Notes under the pieces: model-generated
What the model was told of the DNA's origin: nothing
Databases searched by the model: none
Seen by the model: the letters and a program-made list of their open reading frames with translations, nothing else
Assembly: GCF_025200715.1 (NCBI RefSeq)
Contig: NZ_CP104143.1
Location: 3,017,501 to 3,081,500 of the forward strand
Reading direction: 5' to 3'
Source of the DNA: Rhizobium sullae
GTDB taxonomy: Bacteria > Pseudomonadota > Alphaproteobacteria > Rhizobiales > Rhizobiaceae
Length of the DNA: 64,000 bases
Shown here: positions 26,429 through 35,385 of the stretch, in pieces
Layout of the letters: every line of letters starts with the position of its first letter
How positions within the stretch are numbered: the stretch's first letter is position 1
Made by a program: the position numbers and the translations under genes

Positions 26429-27589
26429 ATGAAGTATCTTCTGAAGTCGTGCACCACTGCCCTAGCGAGCTTGAGCCTCGTGACGCAGGTTGCCGCTGCC
26501 GAACCATTGAAGGCCTTGGGCAAGGGTGAGGGTGCGGTCAGCATCGTCGCCTGGGCCGGTTACATTGAGCGCGGCGAGACCGACAAGAATTACGACTGGG
26601 TTACCGATTTTGAAAAGGAGACCGGCTGCAAGGTTTCCGTGAAGACCGCGGCGACCTCGGATGAAATGGTGGCGCTGATGAACGAAGGTGGCTTCGATCT
26701 CGTCACCGCTTCGGGCGATGCTTCGCTGCGTCTCGTTGCTGGCAAGCGCGTGCAGCCGATCAATACCGATCTTATTCCGAGTTGGAAGAAAATCGACGAG
26801 CGTCTGCAGAACGCGCCGTGGCACACGGTCGGCGACGTTCACTACGGAACCCCGTATGTTTGGGGCCCGAACGTGCTGATGTATAATACCGACGCGTTCA
26901 AGGATAAGGCGCCGACCAGCTGGAAGGTGGTCTTCGAGGAAGAAACACTGCCCGACGGCAAGTCCAACAAGGGCCGCGTCCAGGCCTATGACGGACCGAT
27001 CTACGTCGCCGATGCCGCCCTTTACCTGATGGCGCACAAACCGGAACTCGGCATCAAGGATCCCTATGAGTTGAACGAGGACCAGTACAAGGCAGCTCTC
27101 GACCTGCTGCGCGGCCAGCGCAAACTGATCGGCCGCTACTGGCATGATGCTATGATCCAGATCGACGATTTCAAGAACGAGGGCGTTGTCGCCTCCGGTT
27201 CTTGGCCGTTCCAGGTCAACCTGCTGCAAGCTGAGAAGCAGAAGATCGCCTCGACCTTTCCGGAGGAAGGTGTGACGGGCTGGGCCGACACCACCATGCT
27301 GCACGTCGACAGCGAGCATCCGAATTGCGCCTACATGTGGATGGAGCACTCCCTGTCGCCGAAGGTGCAGGGTGATGTGTCCGCCTGGTTTGGCACGGTG
27401 CCCTCCGTTCCGGCCGCCTGCAAGGGCAACGAGTTGCTGACCGATGCCGGCTGCACCACCAACGGCTTCGACCATTTCGACAAGATCAAATTCTGGAAGA
27501 CGCCCGTCGCCAAGTGCACGACGCAGAGCGAATGCGTGCCGTATCATCGCTGGGTGTCGGACTATATCGGCGTGATCGGCGGGCGGTAA
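26429..27589 (+). CDS. Polyamine-type ABC transporter substrate-binding protein (YdcS/PotD-like)
   Basis: 386 residues. The signal peptide MKYLLKSCTTALASLSLVTQ continues to VAAAEP, with cleavage near residue 25. The mature part has type II binding-protein features: GAVSIVAWAGYIERGETDKN, GFDLVTASGDASLRLVAGK and TPYVWGPNVLMYNTDAFKDK. Four Cys residues in the last third (AACKGNELLTDAGC, AKCTTQSEC) may form disulfides. ATG 26429 follows GGGAGACAGGCG; the longer frame from 26342 lacks a ribosome-binding site. It begins an operon with an ATPase, two permeases and an aminobutyraldehyde dehydrogenase, pointing to putrescine or a related amine as ligand. Confidence 0.9.
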   Translation: MKYLLKSCTTALASLSLVTQVAAAEPLKALGKGEGAVSIVAWAGYIERGETDKNYDWVTDFEKETGCKVSVKTAATSDEMVALMNEGGFDLVTASGDASLRLVAGKRVQPINTDLIPSWKKIDERLQNAPWHTVGDVHYGTPYVWGPNVLMYNTDAFKDKAPTSWKVVFEEETLPDGKSNKGRVQAYDGPIYVADAALYLMAHKPELGIKDPYELNEDQYKAALDLLRGQRKLIGRYWHDAMIQIDDFKNEGVVASGSWPFQVNLLQAEKQKIASTFPEEGVTGWADTTMLHVDSEHPNCAYMWMEHSLSPKVQGDVSAWFGTVPSVPAACKGNELLTDAGCTTNGFDHFDKIKFWKTPVAKCTTQSECVPYHRWVSDYIGVIGGR

Positions 27590-27595
27590 GGAAAG

Positions 27596-27715
27596 CCCTC
27601 TCCAACCCCTCCCCACGGGGAGAGGCTTGAACGGCAACGTGCTGCCATGTGCCGGCAGATAGCGAACACGGCAATTTACATCCCTCCCCCTTGTGAGGAG
27701 GGTTGTAAGGGGTTG
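27596..27715. repeat. Palindromic composite element (copy 4) inside the polyamine operon
   Basis: CCCCTCCCCACGGGGAGAGG (about 27606-27625) and CCCTCCCCCTTGTGAGGAGGG (27682-27702) flank about 55 bases, with AAGGGGTTGG echoing CCAACCCCT at the other end. It separates the binding-protein gene from the ATPase gene and may lower or uncouple expression of the downstream genes. Confidence 0.65.
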
Positions 27716-27753
27716 GCTGATGCGCCCGACCTCGTAGACACCATGGAGCCCCA

Positions 27754-28740
27754 ATGACCTACGCCGTCCGTTTCCAGAAGGTTTCGCGCCATTTCGGCCA
27801 GGTTCGCGCCGTCGACGGCGTCGATCTCGAAATCGCGCCGGGCGAGTTCTTCGCGATGCTCGGCCCTTCGGGCTCCGGCAAGACCACCTGCCTGCGTCTG
27901 ATCGCCGGCTTCGAACAGCCGACCGAGGGACATATCCAGATTTTCGGCGAAAAGGCTGAAGGCGTCCCGCCCTACCGCCGCAACGTCAACACCGTCTTCC
28001 AGGACTACGCGCTCTTCCCGCATCTCAACATCCTGGACAATGTCGCCTACGGGCTGATGGTCAGGGGTATCGGTAAGGTGGAACGCACCAAGGCGGCTGA
28101 GCAAGCGCTCGAGCTGGTGAAGCTTCCAGGCTATGGCATGCGTCGTCCGGGCCAGTTGTCCGGCGGACAGCGGCAGCGCGTGGCGCTCGCCCGCGCGCTG
28201 GTCAACAAGCCAAAGGTTCTGCTGCTCGACGAGCCGCTCGGCGCGCTTGATCTGAAGCTGCGGGAGCAAATGCAGGAAGAGTTGAAGAGCCTCCAGCGCG
28301 CACTCGGCATCACCTTCGTTTTCGTCACCCACGATCAAGGCGAGGCGCTATCCATGGCAGACCGCGTCGCCGTCTTCAATAACGGTGGCACCGTGCAGGA
28401 AGGCACGCCGCAGGATATCTATCGCCGCCCGAAGACACGCTTCGTCGCCGATTTCGTCGGTTCCTCGAACGTGATCTCGCCGGATGTGATGATCCTCCTC
28501 GGCGGCGAAAGGCGCTGGGCGAGCCTGCGTCCTGAAGCGATTCACATCTCCGGCGACGGCGTTGAGGCAGCGGTCGAAAACACCAGTTTCCTTGGCGCCG
28601 CGACTCGCCTGACGGTCGGCATGAGGGGCACGCGCCTGCATGTCACGCTGCCTGCCGGCGTCAATGTGCCGGATATCGGTGCCAGCGTGCGCCTCGCCTG
28701 GCAGCCGGCCGACGTGCACTACATGGATGACGCAGCATGA
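27754..28740 (+). CDS. Polyamine-type ABC transporter ATP-binding protein (PotA/YdcT-like)
   Basis: 328 residues. Walker A is GPSGSGKTT (37-45), the Q-loop VFQDYALFPHLN, signature [15 protein letters not shown], Walker B VLLLDEPLGALDLKLR and H-loop VTHDQGEA. A C-terminal TOBE domain (about residues 245-328) is typical of spermidine/putrescine importers. The stop overlaps the next start in ATGA, showing translational coupling with the permease gene. Confidence 0.95.
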   Translation: MTYAVRFQKVSRHFGQVRAVDGVDLEIAPGEFFAMLGPSGSGKTTCLRLIAGFEQPTEGHIQIFGEKAEGVPPYRRNVNTVFQDYALFPHLNILDNVAYGLMVRGIGKVERTKAAEQALELVKLPGYGMRRPGQLSGGQRQRVALARALVNKPKVLLLDEPLGALDLKLREQMQEELKSLQRALGITFVFVTHDQGEALSMADRVAVFNNGGTVQEGTPQDIYRRPKTRFVADFVGSSNVISPDVMILLGGERRWASLRPEAIHISGDGVEAAVENTSFLGAATRLTVGMRGTRLHVTLPAGVNVPDIGASVRLAWQPADVHYMDDAA

Positions 28741-29705
28741 CAGCGCTCGCCATGACAAAGCCCGGCGCTACGACCTCAATCCTGCCTGGGCGCGGCGGTT
28801 TCTTCGGTGGACTCTCGGACGCGTTTTGGCGCCATCCGAAGCTACTGCTTTTGCTGATGCTGACGCCGCCACTGCTTTGGCTCGGCATCATCTATATCGG
28901 CTCGCTGTTCGCACTGCTGCTGCAGAGTTTCTTCTCAATCGACGATTTCTCCGGCTTGGTCAATTACGAGTTCACGCTCGCGACCTATGCTGAGCTTCTG
29001 AACCCCACCAATTTCGATATCATCGTCCGTACCGTCGTGATGGCGGCCATGGTGACGATCGCCTCTGCCGTCATCGCCTTCCCGATCGCCTACTACGCAG
29101 CGCGCTACGCACAGGGAAAATGGAAGGCCTTCTTCTATCTGGCCGTTATGCTGCCGCTCTGGTCGAGCTATCTCGTCAAGGTTTACGCCTGGAAGCTGAT
29201 TCTCGCCAAGGAAGGGATCCTCACCTGGATTTTCGCCAAGCTGCACCTCTCCTGGCTGCTCGACAGCATTCTCACGCTGCCGGTCGTTGGCGGCAATTCG
29301 CTTTCGGTGAGCTATCTCGGCACCTTCGTCGTTTTCGTCTATATCTGGCTACCCTACATGATCCTGCCGACGCAGGCCGCCCTCGAGCGCGTGCCTGCAA
29401 ACCTGATCGAGGCGTCCGCCGATCTCGGCGCCACGCCGAGCCAGACCTTCCGCACGGTGTTGTTCCCGCTGGCGCTGCCCGGCATCGTCGCCGGCTCCAT
29501 CTTTACCTTCTCGCTGACCCTCGGCGATTACATCATCCCGCAGATCATCGGTTCCTCGCGTCTCTTCATCGGCCAGGCGGTCTATGCGCAGCAGGGCACA
29601 GCCGGAAACGTGCCGCTTGCCGCCGCCTTCTCCGTCGTGCCGATCGTCATCATGGCCATCTATCTCTGGATGGCGAAGAAGCAGGGAGCTTTCGATGCGC
29701 TCTGA
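28737..29705 (+). CDS. Polyamine-type ABC transporter permease 1 (PotB/YdcU-like)
   Basis: 322-residue inner-membrane protein with about six helices and the permease signature [32 protein letters not shown] near residues 225-256. Start codon ATG 28737 overlaps the ATPase stop. The product should pair with the next-encoded permease to form the transmembrane channel. Confidence 0.94.
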   Translation: MTALAMTKPGATTSILPGRGGFFGGLSDAFWRHPKLLLLLMLTPPLLWLGIIYIGSLFALLLQSFFSIDDFSGLVNYEFTLATYAELLNPTNFDIIVRTVVMAAMVTIASAVIAFPIAYYAARYAQGKWKAFFYLAVMLPLWSSYLVKVYAWKLILAKEGILTWIFAKLHLSWLLDSILTLPVVGGNSLSVSYLGTFVVFVYIWLPYMILPTQAALERVPANLIEASADLGATPSQTFRTVLFPLALPGIVAGSIFTFSLTLGDYIIPQIIGSSRLFIGQAVYAQQGTAGNVPLAAAFSVVPIVIMAIYLWMAKKQGAFDAL

Positions 29706-30510
29706 TCGCGGACAACGCTCCCCTCTCCTCCTGAAGATCGCAGCTGCCGGCGGCCTGCTTTTCCTGCATCTGCCGATCCTGCTGATCTTCATCTATGCCT
29801 TCACCACCGAGGAAAAGAGCTACCAGTGGCCACCGCCCGGCCTGACGACGCAGTGGTTCGACGTGGCCTGGAACCGGCCTGATGTCTGGGCGGCCCTCGG
29901 CCTTTCTGTGCAAGTCGCCTGCATCGCCACAGCCATCGCGCTGGTGCTCGGCACGCTCTGCGCCGCTGCCGTCAGCCAGACGAAGTTCTTTGGCCGTGAG
30001 GCAATCTCCCTGCTCGTCATCCTGCCAATCGCGCTTCCCGGCATCATCACGGGCATTGCGCTGCGCTCGGCCTTCAGCCTGTTCGACATCCCGTTCTCGG
30101 TCTGGACAATCGTACTTGGTCACGCCACTTTCTGCGTTGTGGTCGTATATAACAATGCGGTCGCCCGCTTCCGCCGCACCTCCGGCTCGCTGATCGAGGC
30201 CTCGATGGATCTCGGCGCCGACAGCTTCCAGACTTTCCGGCACGTCATCCTGCCGAATATCGGCACGGCGCTGCTTGCCGGCGGCATGCTCGCCTTTGCG
30301 TTGTCCTTCGATGAAGTCATCGTCACCACCTTCACCGGCGGCCAGCAATCGACGCTGCCGATTTGGATGCTCGAAGAACTCATCCGCCCCCGCCAACGCC
30401 CCGTTACCAACGTGGTCGCGATGGCCGTCGTGCTCGTCACTTTCCTGCCGATCCTGGCAGCCTACTACCTCACCCGCGACGGCGACCAGATCGCCGGCGC
30501 CGGCAAATGA
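29695..30510 (+). CDS. Polyamine-type ABC transporter permease 2 (PotC/YdcV-like)
   Basis: 271 residues with about six helices and the signature [30 protein letters not shown] near residues 165-194. The start ATG 29695 has GGGAG upstream and overlaps the end of the previous gene by 11 bases, indicating coupling; the longer frame from 29584 is only read-through of the other gene. The dehydrogenase gene follows after 14 bases. Confidence 0.94.
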   Translation: MRSDRGQRSPLLLKIAAAGGLLFLHLPILLIFIYAFTTEEKSYQWPPPGLTTQWFDVAWNRPDVWAALGLSVQVACIATAIALVLGTLCAAAVSQTKFFGREAISLLVILPIALPGIITGIALRSAFSLFDIPFSVWTIVLGHATFCVVVVYNNAVARFRRTSGSLIEASMDLGADSFQTFRHVILPNIGTALLAGGMLAFALSFDEVIVTTFTGGQQSTLPIWMLEELIRPRQRPVTNVVAMAVVLVTFLPILAAYYLTRDGDQIAGAGK

Positions 30511-30524
30511 AAAGGGAGAACATC

Positions 30525-31952
30525 ATGGACACCCAGATGCTGATTGGATCCCGCTTCGAAGCGGGCACGGAAACGGAAGAGCACATCCTGAACCCGAAGA
30601 CGGGCGAGACGGTGCTGAATCTGCCGGAAGCCTCGCTCGGCCAGATCGATGCCGCCGTGGACGCCGCCGGGAAGGCTTTCAAGAGCTGGTCGCAGACGAC
30701 ACCCGCCGAACGCTCCAGCTATCTGCTGAAGATCGCCGGTGCCATAGAGGAAGACGCACAAAGCTTTGCCACGCTTGAAGCACTGAACTGCGGCAAGCCG
30801 ATCAACGCCGTGCTCAACGACGAAATCCCGGCAATCGTCGATTGCTACCGTTTCTTTGCCGGAGCTGTCCGCAACCTGCACGGCCCCGTCGCCGGCGCAT
30901 ATCTGCCCGGCCATACCTCGATGATCCGCCGCGACGCGATCGGCATCGTCGGCTCGATCGCCCCCTGGAATTATCCTCTGATGATGATGGCCTGGAAGCT
31001 GGCACCCGCGATCGCCGGCGGCAACACCGTCGTCTTCAAGCCTTCCGAACAAACGCCGCTGACGGCTCTGAAGATGGCGAAACTGCTCGCCGATATCCTG
31101 CCTGAGGGCGTCGTTAACGTCGTCCTCGGCCGCGGCGAAAGTGTTGGCAATGCGCTGATCAACCACCCGAAGATCGGCATGGTCTCGATCACCGGCGATG
31201 TCGCGACCGGCAAGAAGGTGCTGCAGGCCGCCGCAAAGACCGTCAAGCGCACGCATCTGGAACTCGGCGGCAAGGCCCCTGTCATCGTCTTCGACGACGC
31301 CGATATCGATGCGGTCGTTTCCGGCATCCGCACCTTCGGTTACTACAACGCCGGCCAGGACTGCACCGCCGCCTGCCGTATCTATGCCGATGCCAAGGTC
31401 TACGACAGGTTCGTCGCCGACCTCTCCTCGGCGGTTTCCTCGATTAAGTTCAACCAGGCCGAAGACACCGAAAACGAGATCGGCCCGCTGATCTCCAAGC
31501 GCCAGCGTGACCGCGTCGAAAGCTTCGTCACCCGCGCCGCCGAGCACAAGCACATGGAAATCACTGCTGGCGGTAAGACCTCAGGCGACAGGGGGTTCTT
31601 CTTCACGCCAACCGTCATTGCCGGCGCCACGCAGGAGGACGAGATCGTCCGTCGCGAAGTCTTCGGCCCTGTCGTCTCCGTGACGCGCTTCAGCGACATC
31701 GAGGATGCCGTTGCCTGGGCGAACGACAGCGACTATGGCCTCGCATCCTCCGTCTGGACCAATGATATCAGCCGCGGCATGAAGACGGCTGCGCGCCTGC
31801 AATATGGCTGCACCTGGATCAACACGCATTTCATGCTGGTCAACGAGATGCCGCATGGCGGTCTCAAGCAATCCGGCTACGGCAAGGATATGTCGGTCTA
31901 TGCGCTCGAGGATTACACCGCCGTCCGGCACGTGATGATCAACCATGGTTGA
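30525..31952 (+). CDS. patD: Gamma-aminobutyraldehyde dehydrogenase (PatD/YdcW-like)
   Basis: 475-residue NAD-dependent aldehyde dehydrogenase, the same length as E. coli PatD (474). Motifs are [36 protein letters not shown] with the general-base Glu, and [14 protein letters not shown] with the catalytic Cys near residue 283. The expected role is oxidation of 4-aminobutanal, from putrescine transamination or oxidation, to GABA. Position behind a ydcSTUV-like transporter supports this over other aminoaldehyde substrates. ATG 30525 follows AAAGGGAGAACATC. Confidence 0.9.
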   Translation: MDTQMLIGSRFEAGTETEEHILNPKTGETVLNLPEASLGQIDAAVDAAGKAFKSWSQTTPAERSSYLLKIAGAIEEDAQSFATLEALNCGKPINAVLNDEIPAIVDCYRFFAGAVRNLHGPVAGAYLPGHTSMIRRDAIGIVGSIAPWNYPLMMMAWKLAPAIAGGNTVVFKPSEQTPLTALKMAKLLADILPEGVVNVVLGRGESVGNALINHPKIGMVSITGDVATGKKVLQAAAKTVKRTHLELGGKAPVIVFDDADIDAVVSGIRTFGYYNAGQDCTAACRIYADAKVYDRFVADLSSAVSSIKFNQAEDTENEIGPLISKRQRDRVESFVTRAAEHKHMEITAGGKTSGDRGFFFTPTVIAGATQEDEIVRREVFGPVVSVTRFSDIEDAVAWANDSDYGLASSVWTNDISRGMKTAARLQYGCTWINTHFMLVNEMPHGGLKQSGYGKDMSVYALEDYTAVRHVMINHG

Positions 31953-32004
31953 GTAATTTTGACCCGTGTCAGTTGTGACCAAGACCGTCGCAGACAACTG
32001 CGGC

Positions 32005-32031
32005 GGAACAATTTGGTCTTTCCCGCGTCCT
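32005..32031 (+). promoter_or_regulatory. Candidate EcfG-type general stress promoter before the DUF1328 gene
   Basis: GGAAC at 32005-32009 followed after 16 bases by CGTCC resembles the alphaproteobacterial stress sigma factor consensus GGAAC-N16/17-CGTT, with one or two mismatches in the -10 part. It would give a leader of about 25 bases before ATG 32061. Confidence 0.4.
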
Positions 32032-32060
32032 CTTCTGTATCCAACACAGAGGAAACCTCC

Positions 32061-32234
32061 ATGCTCAAATGGGCTCTCATATTTCTCGTCATTTCGCTGG
32101 TTGCCGGGTTCTTCGGTTTTTCCGGCATCTCCGCCGCCACTGCAACGATCGCGCGTGTCCTTTTCGGCATCGCCCTCGTCATCTTCCTGATCTTCCTGAT
32201 CCTGGCGCTAATGGCCGGCCAGGCGGTTCTCTAA
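32061..32234 (+). CDS. Small DUF1328 membrane protein (YtjA-like)
   Basis: 57 residues, almost wholly two hydrophobic helices ([20 protein letters not shown] and [20 protein letters not shown]) with a small GISAATAT turn. This matches the UPF0391/DUF1328 group of tiny membrane proteins, often stress-induced in Proteobacteria. GAGG lies eight bases upstream of the ATG. The longer frame upstream has no ribosome-binding site and covers the candidate promoter. Confidence 0.88.
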   Translation: MLKWALIFLVISLVAGFFGFSGISAATATIARVLFGIALVIFLIFLILALMAGQAVL

Positions 32235-32249
32235 CGCTCATGGCCCTGC

Positions 32250-32918
32250 CTAGAGCAGGCTCGCTCCGACATTGATCGCGAGTGCCAGGATTGTCGTATT
32301 GAAGAGAAACGACAGCACCGCATGAAGCAGCGTGATCTTGCGCATTGTCATAGAGGAAACGGCAACATCCGCCGTCTGTGCCGCGACGCCGATCGTGAAT
32401 GAGAAATAAAGGAAGTCCCAATAAACAGGCTCTCCGATCCTGTCTGGGAAAATCAATCCTTCACCTTTGTCCAGTCCGCCGTAAAATCGATGGGCGTAAT
32501 GGATGGTGAAGAGCGTATGGAGGAAAATCCACGAAACCAGGATCGTGACGACCGCCGCACAGGCCCTGGCCAAAGCCACATCAGGCGGCGCTTCTTTCAC
32601 GGAATGCAGCTCGAGCCCGATGCCGGCAATGCTCGCGAGCGCCGCCGTGATCGACAGGAAAAGCACGAAGGTGTCGGAAAAATCCAGATCTTCTGCTCGC
32701 TTCCTGATATCCGCGACCGTCGCCCGCAACATCCTTCGCCAACTGATGCAGGTGAAGACGATGGCCGTAACGTTCCAGCCGATTAGCACATTCTTGGCGT
32801 TCATGTCCCGGGAAGTGAGAAGCAGGAAAACCGCTAAGCCTGCGATGAAAGCAATGATGATGGTCCGATGCCGGACCGCATAGATCATCATCGGGCTGCG
32901 CTGATCGTTGTCCGCCAT
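32250..32918 (-). CDS. DUF1345 membrane protein
   Basis: 222 residues with about five helices, including TIIIAFIAGLAVFLLLTSRD and ALARACAAVVTILVSWIFLH. The motif IHYAHRFYGGLDKGEGLIFP followed by EPVYWDFLYFSFTIGVAAQT is characteristic of the DUF1345 family, whose function is unknown. ATG 32918 has GAGGAAAG upstream. It is convergent with the DUF1328 gene (15-base gap) and lies just downstream of the tal terminator. Confidence 0.87.
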   Translation of the reverse strand: MADNDQRSPMMIYAVRHRTIIIAFIAGLAVFLLLTSRDMNAKNVLIGWNVTAIVFTCISWRRMLRATVADIRKRAEDLDFSDTFVLFLSITAALASIAGIGLELHSVKEAPPDVALARACAAVVTILVSWIFLHTLFTIHYAHRFYGGLDKGEGLIFPDRIGEPVYWDFLYFSFTIGVAAQTADVAVSSMTMRKITLLHAVLSFLFNTTILALAINVGASLL

Positions 32919-32954
32919 GACTTTCCTCAGGCTCCATGCCCTTGATATCAGCAC

Positions 32955-32989
32955 GAAAAAGGCGCGGCCGCCATTGGCAACCGCGCCTT
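32955..32989 (-). terminator. Rho-independent terminator after tal
   Basis: AAGGCGCGG (32959-32967) and CCGCGCCTT (32981-32989), a perfect 9-bp stem with 13-base loop, followed on the minus strand by TTTCGTGC. It starts 22 bases after the transaldolase stop. Confidence 0.85.
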
Positions 32990-33010
32990 CAGTTACTTTC
33001 TATGAAGACG

Positions 33011-33976
33011 TTAGGCGGCAGCGAGCTGCAATTCCTTCTGGACCATCGTACGCAGCGCCGTCAGGTCCTTGGCGAAGGCGCGGATGCCTTCGGCGAGCTT
33101 TTCGGTTGCCATCGCATCTTCGTTCATCATCCAGCGGAAGGTCTTCTCGTCGATTTCGATCTTCGGCTCGGCCTCCTTGGCGTCGGGCGAGAGCTTGCGG
33201 ACAAGCGTGCCCTGATCGCTGGCGAGTTCGTCGAGCAGCGCCGGGCTGATCGTCAGGCGATCGCAGCCTGCCAGCGCTTCGATTTCGCCGGCATTGCGGA
33301 ACGAGGCACCCATGACGATCGTCTTGATGTCATGCGCCTTGTAGTAGTTGTAGATGTCGCGGACGGACTGAACGCCCGGATCCTCTTCCGCAGTATAATC
33401 CTTCCCGGTCGACTTCTTGTACCAGTCGAGGATACGGCCGACGAAGGGCGAAATCAGGAAGGCTTTCGCATCGGCACAGGCAACGGCCTGGGCCTTGGAG
33501 AAGAGAAGCGTCAGGTTACAGTCGATTCCTTCCTTCTGCAGCACTTCCGCAGCGCGGATGCCTTCCCACGTGGAAGCAAGCTTGATGAGAATGCGGTCAC
33601 GCTCAATGCCGCGCTCCTTGTAGGAGGCAATGATGCCGCGCGCCTTGGCGATCGATGCTTCCGTGTCGAAGGAAAGGTCGGCATCGACTTCCGTAGATAC
33701 GCGGCCCGGCACGAGCTTCGACAAGGCGGCGCCGACTGAAATTGCAAGGCGGTCGGCAACGGCTGCGGCAACCGCATCGCTGTTTCCGCCCTGTTTCTTG
33801 CCCCAGGACACGGCTTCCTTGATGGTATCGGCAAACATCGGCGTCCCGAGCGCCTTCAAAACGATGGTTGGATTGGTCGTGCAATCCACCGGTTTCAGGC
33901 GGGCGACGGCCTCGATGTCGCCGGTATCGGCGACGACCGTGGTCATGTCTCGGAGTTGGTCAAGCTTGGATGTCAT
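33011..33976 (-). CDS. tal: Transaldolase
   Basis: Pentose phosphate pathway enzyme moving a dihydroxyacetone unit between sugar phosphates. At 321 residues it matches the long TalB type. [12 protein letters not shown] near the N-terminus, the [12 protein letters not shown] segment, and [19 protein letters not shown] with the Schiff-base Lys (about residue 134) are present; [20 protein letters not shown] follows. ATG 33976 has AAGGGA upstream; the longer frame is rejected. It diverges from a SorC regulator and would serve xylulose phosphate produced by the xylose and polyol loci of this window. Confidence 0.96.
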   Translation of the reverse strand: MTSKLDQLRDMTTVVADTGDIEAVARLKPVDCTTNPTIVLKALGTPMFADTIKEAVSWGKKQGGNSDAVAAAVADRLAISVGAALSKLVPGRVSTEVDADLSFDTEASIAKARGIIASYKERGIERDRILIKLASTWEGIRAAEVLQKEGIDCNLTLLFSKAQAVACADAKAFLISPFVGRILDWYKKSTGKDYTAEEDPGVQSVRDIYNYYKAHDIKTIVMGASFRNAGEIEALAGCDRLTISPALLDELASDQGTLVRKLSPDAKEAEPKIEIDEKTFRWMMNEDAMATEKLAEGIRAFAKDLTALRTMVQKELQLAAA

Positions 33977-34152
33977 GGTCAAAAATCCCTTGTGAACTCG
34001 AACTGCTAACTTGAGCTGCGGCCGGCGCCGGTCCGGCCGAGACCTCCCCGTGCGTCCGCACATTTTGTCCCTCGGACAGACAAGTAACGGCTGTGTTGAC
34101 GTGACTATCGCCGTTCCCTAAAGGGAAAGTCAAGGACATTTGTTCATTTCAA

Positions 34153-34181
34153 TTGACATAAGTGTCACACGCGTCATTATC
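34153..34181 (+). promoter_or_regulatory. Candidate sigma-70 promoter of the SorC-family gene
   Basis: TTGACA (34153-34158), 17-base spacer, ATTATC (34176-34181), about 70 bases before GTG 34252. The spacer start contains TGACATAAGTGTCA, a small inverted repeat that could be an operator. Confidence 0.55.
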
Positions 34182-34251
34182 ATCCTCAAGAAAAATGCCG
34201 GCTCTGTCGCCTCCGGGGTGCAAGTAGGGTGAAATTCACACAGGAGAAGAT

Positions 34252-35277
34252 GTGGGTAAGCTGAAACGTGGCACGCACACCGCTTACTCAGAAGCCTCGT
34301 CGCTGAGGCTGCGCGCCGCGTGGCTCTATTACAATCAGGGCCTGACGCAAAAGGACGTCGCCGAGCAGCTCGGCATCAGCCGCACGACGGTCATCCGCCT
34401 GCTCGACGAAGCGATGAAGCGCAGCGAGGTGCAGATCTGGATCAACGATTCGATTGGCGACTGCGTCGAGCTCTCCGTGAAGCTGGAGCGCGCCTACGGG
34501 CTCGACGAGGCGATCGTTGTCCCCGCTCCCGTCAATTCCGACGTCGGTAGTCTGGCAAAGAGCGTCGGCCTCGCGCTCGGCCAGTTCCTGTCCGAGACGA
34601 TCCCAGACGACTATACGATCGGAGTTGGCTGGGGGCGCACAATGACGGCGTCGCTTTCGAGTTTTCGTCCGCCCCGCCGCGCCAATTGCAAGGTCGTTTC
34701 GCTGCTTGGCGGCATCGTCGCCGTGCATCAAACAAACCCCATTGACTATACGTGGCGGCTGGCAAGCCAGCTCGGCGCCGAATGCTACATGTTCCTCTCG
34801 CCGCTGCTCGTCGATTCGGTCGAGACCAAGCGCAATCTGATCGAGAAATGCGGACTGGACACGATCTACCGGTTGGCGGAAGACCTCGATCTTGCGATCG
34901 TTAGCTGCGGTGACATCGGCCCGCATTCGACGTCGCTGTCGGAGGGCTGGATTTCGAAGGCCGAACTGCAAGAGCTGATCGACGCCGGCTGCGTCTGCGA
35001 CACGATGTTCAATTTTCTGGACAAGGACGGCAACACTGTCGATCACTCGATCAACAGCCGTGTGATGTCGGTCGATCTGGATACCCTGAAGAAGGCACGG
35101 CACATCGTGCTCTCCTCAGGTGGGGCGCACCGCGCGTTGGCGATCCGCGCCACCATCCGGCGCATCGGTTGCAATACGCTGATCACGGACGAGAGCGCCG
35201 CAAAGGCGCTCTTGGATTTGGCCGAGACGGTACCGCTTGTGTCTTCTCCCCAGCGGGGAGAAGTGTCGGATCGATAG
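34252..35277 (+). CDS. SorC/DeoR-type sugar-binding transcriptional regulator
   Basis: 341 residues. The N-terminal helix-turn-helix LTQKDVAEQLGISRTTVIRL (about residues 31-50) precedes the large sugar-binding domain (YTIGVGWGRTMTASLSSF and KVVSLLGGIVAVHQTNPIDY). GTG 34252 is used, with AGGAGAAG upstream; the overlapping ATG is out of frame and stops at once. The last 12 residues (VSSPQRGEVSDR) and the stop codon are encoded by a palindromic element, so the natural C-terminus has been replaced. It is divergent from tal; EryD-like or other polyol regulators are possible. Confidence 0.9.
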   Translation: MGKLKRGTHTAYSEASSLRLRAAWLYYNQGLTQKDVAEQLGISRTTVIRLLDEAMKRSEVQIWINDSIGDCVELSVKLERAYGLDEAIVVPAPVNSDVGSLAKSVGLALGQFLSETIPDDYTIGVGWGRTMTASLSSFRPPRRANCKVVSLLGGIVAVHQTNPIDYTWRLASQLGAECYMFLSPLLVDSVETKRNLIEKCGLDTIYRLAEDLDLAIVSCGDIGPHSTSLSEGWISKAELQELIDAGCVCDTMFNFLDKDGNTVDHSINSRVMSVDLDTLKKARHIVLSSGGAHRALAIRATIRRIGCNTLITDESAAKALLDLAETVPLVSSPQRGEVSDR

Positions 35278-35360
35278 CGCGGCGGTGAGGGGTGAGCGAG
35301 GTAGTCGCGAACGGCCGAGCGGCGCGAGGTCGAGTGTGTATCTCCCCGCTGGGAGAAGGG
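35243..35360. repeat. Palindromic composite element (copy 5) overlapping the sorC-type 3' end
   Basis: CTTCTCCCCAGCGGGGAGAA (35243-35262, closing with G at 35263) is identical to the right module of copy 2. The second module is TCTCCCCGCTGGGAGA (35341-35356), and GGCGGTGAGGGGTGAG lies between them. The first module lies within the coding sequence of the SorC-family gene and the element supplies its stop codon at 35275. Confidence 0.75.
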
Positions 35361-35385
35361 ACCGCGGCTGCCGGAATACTAAATC

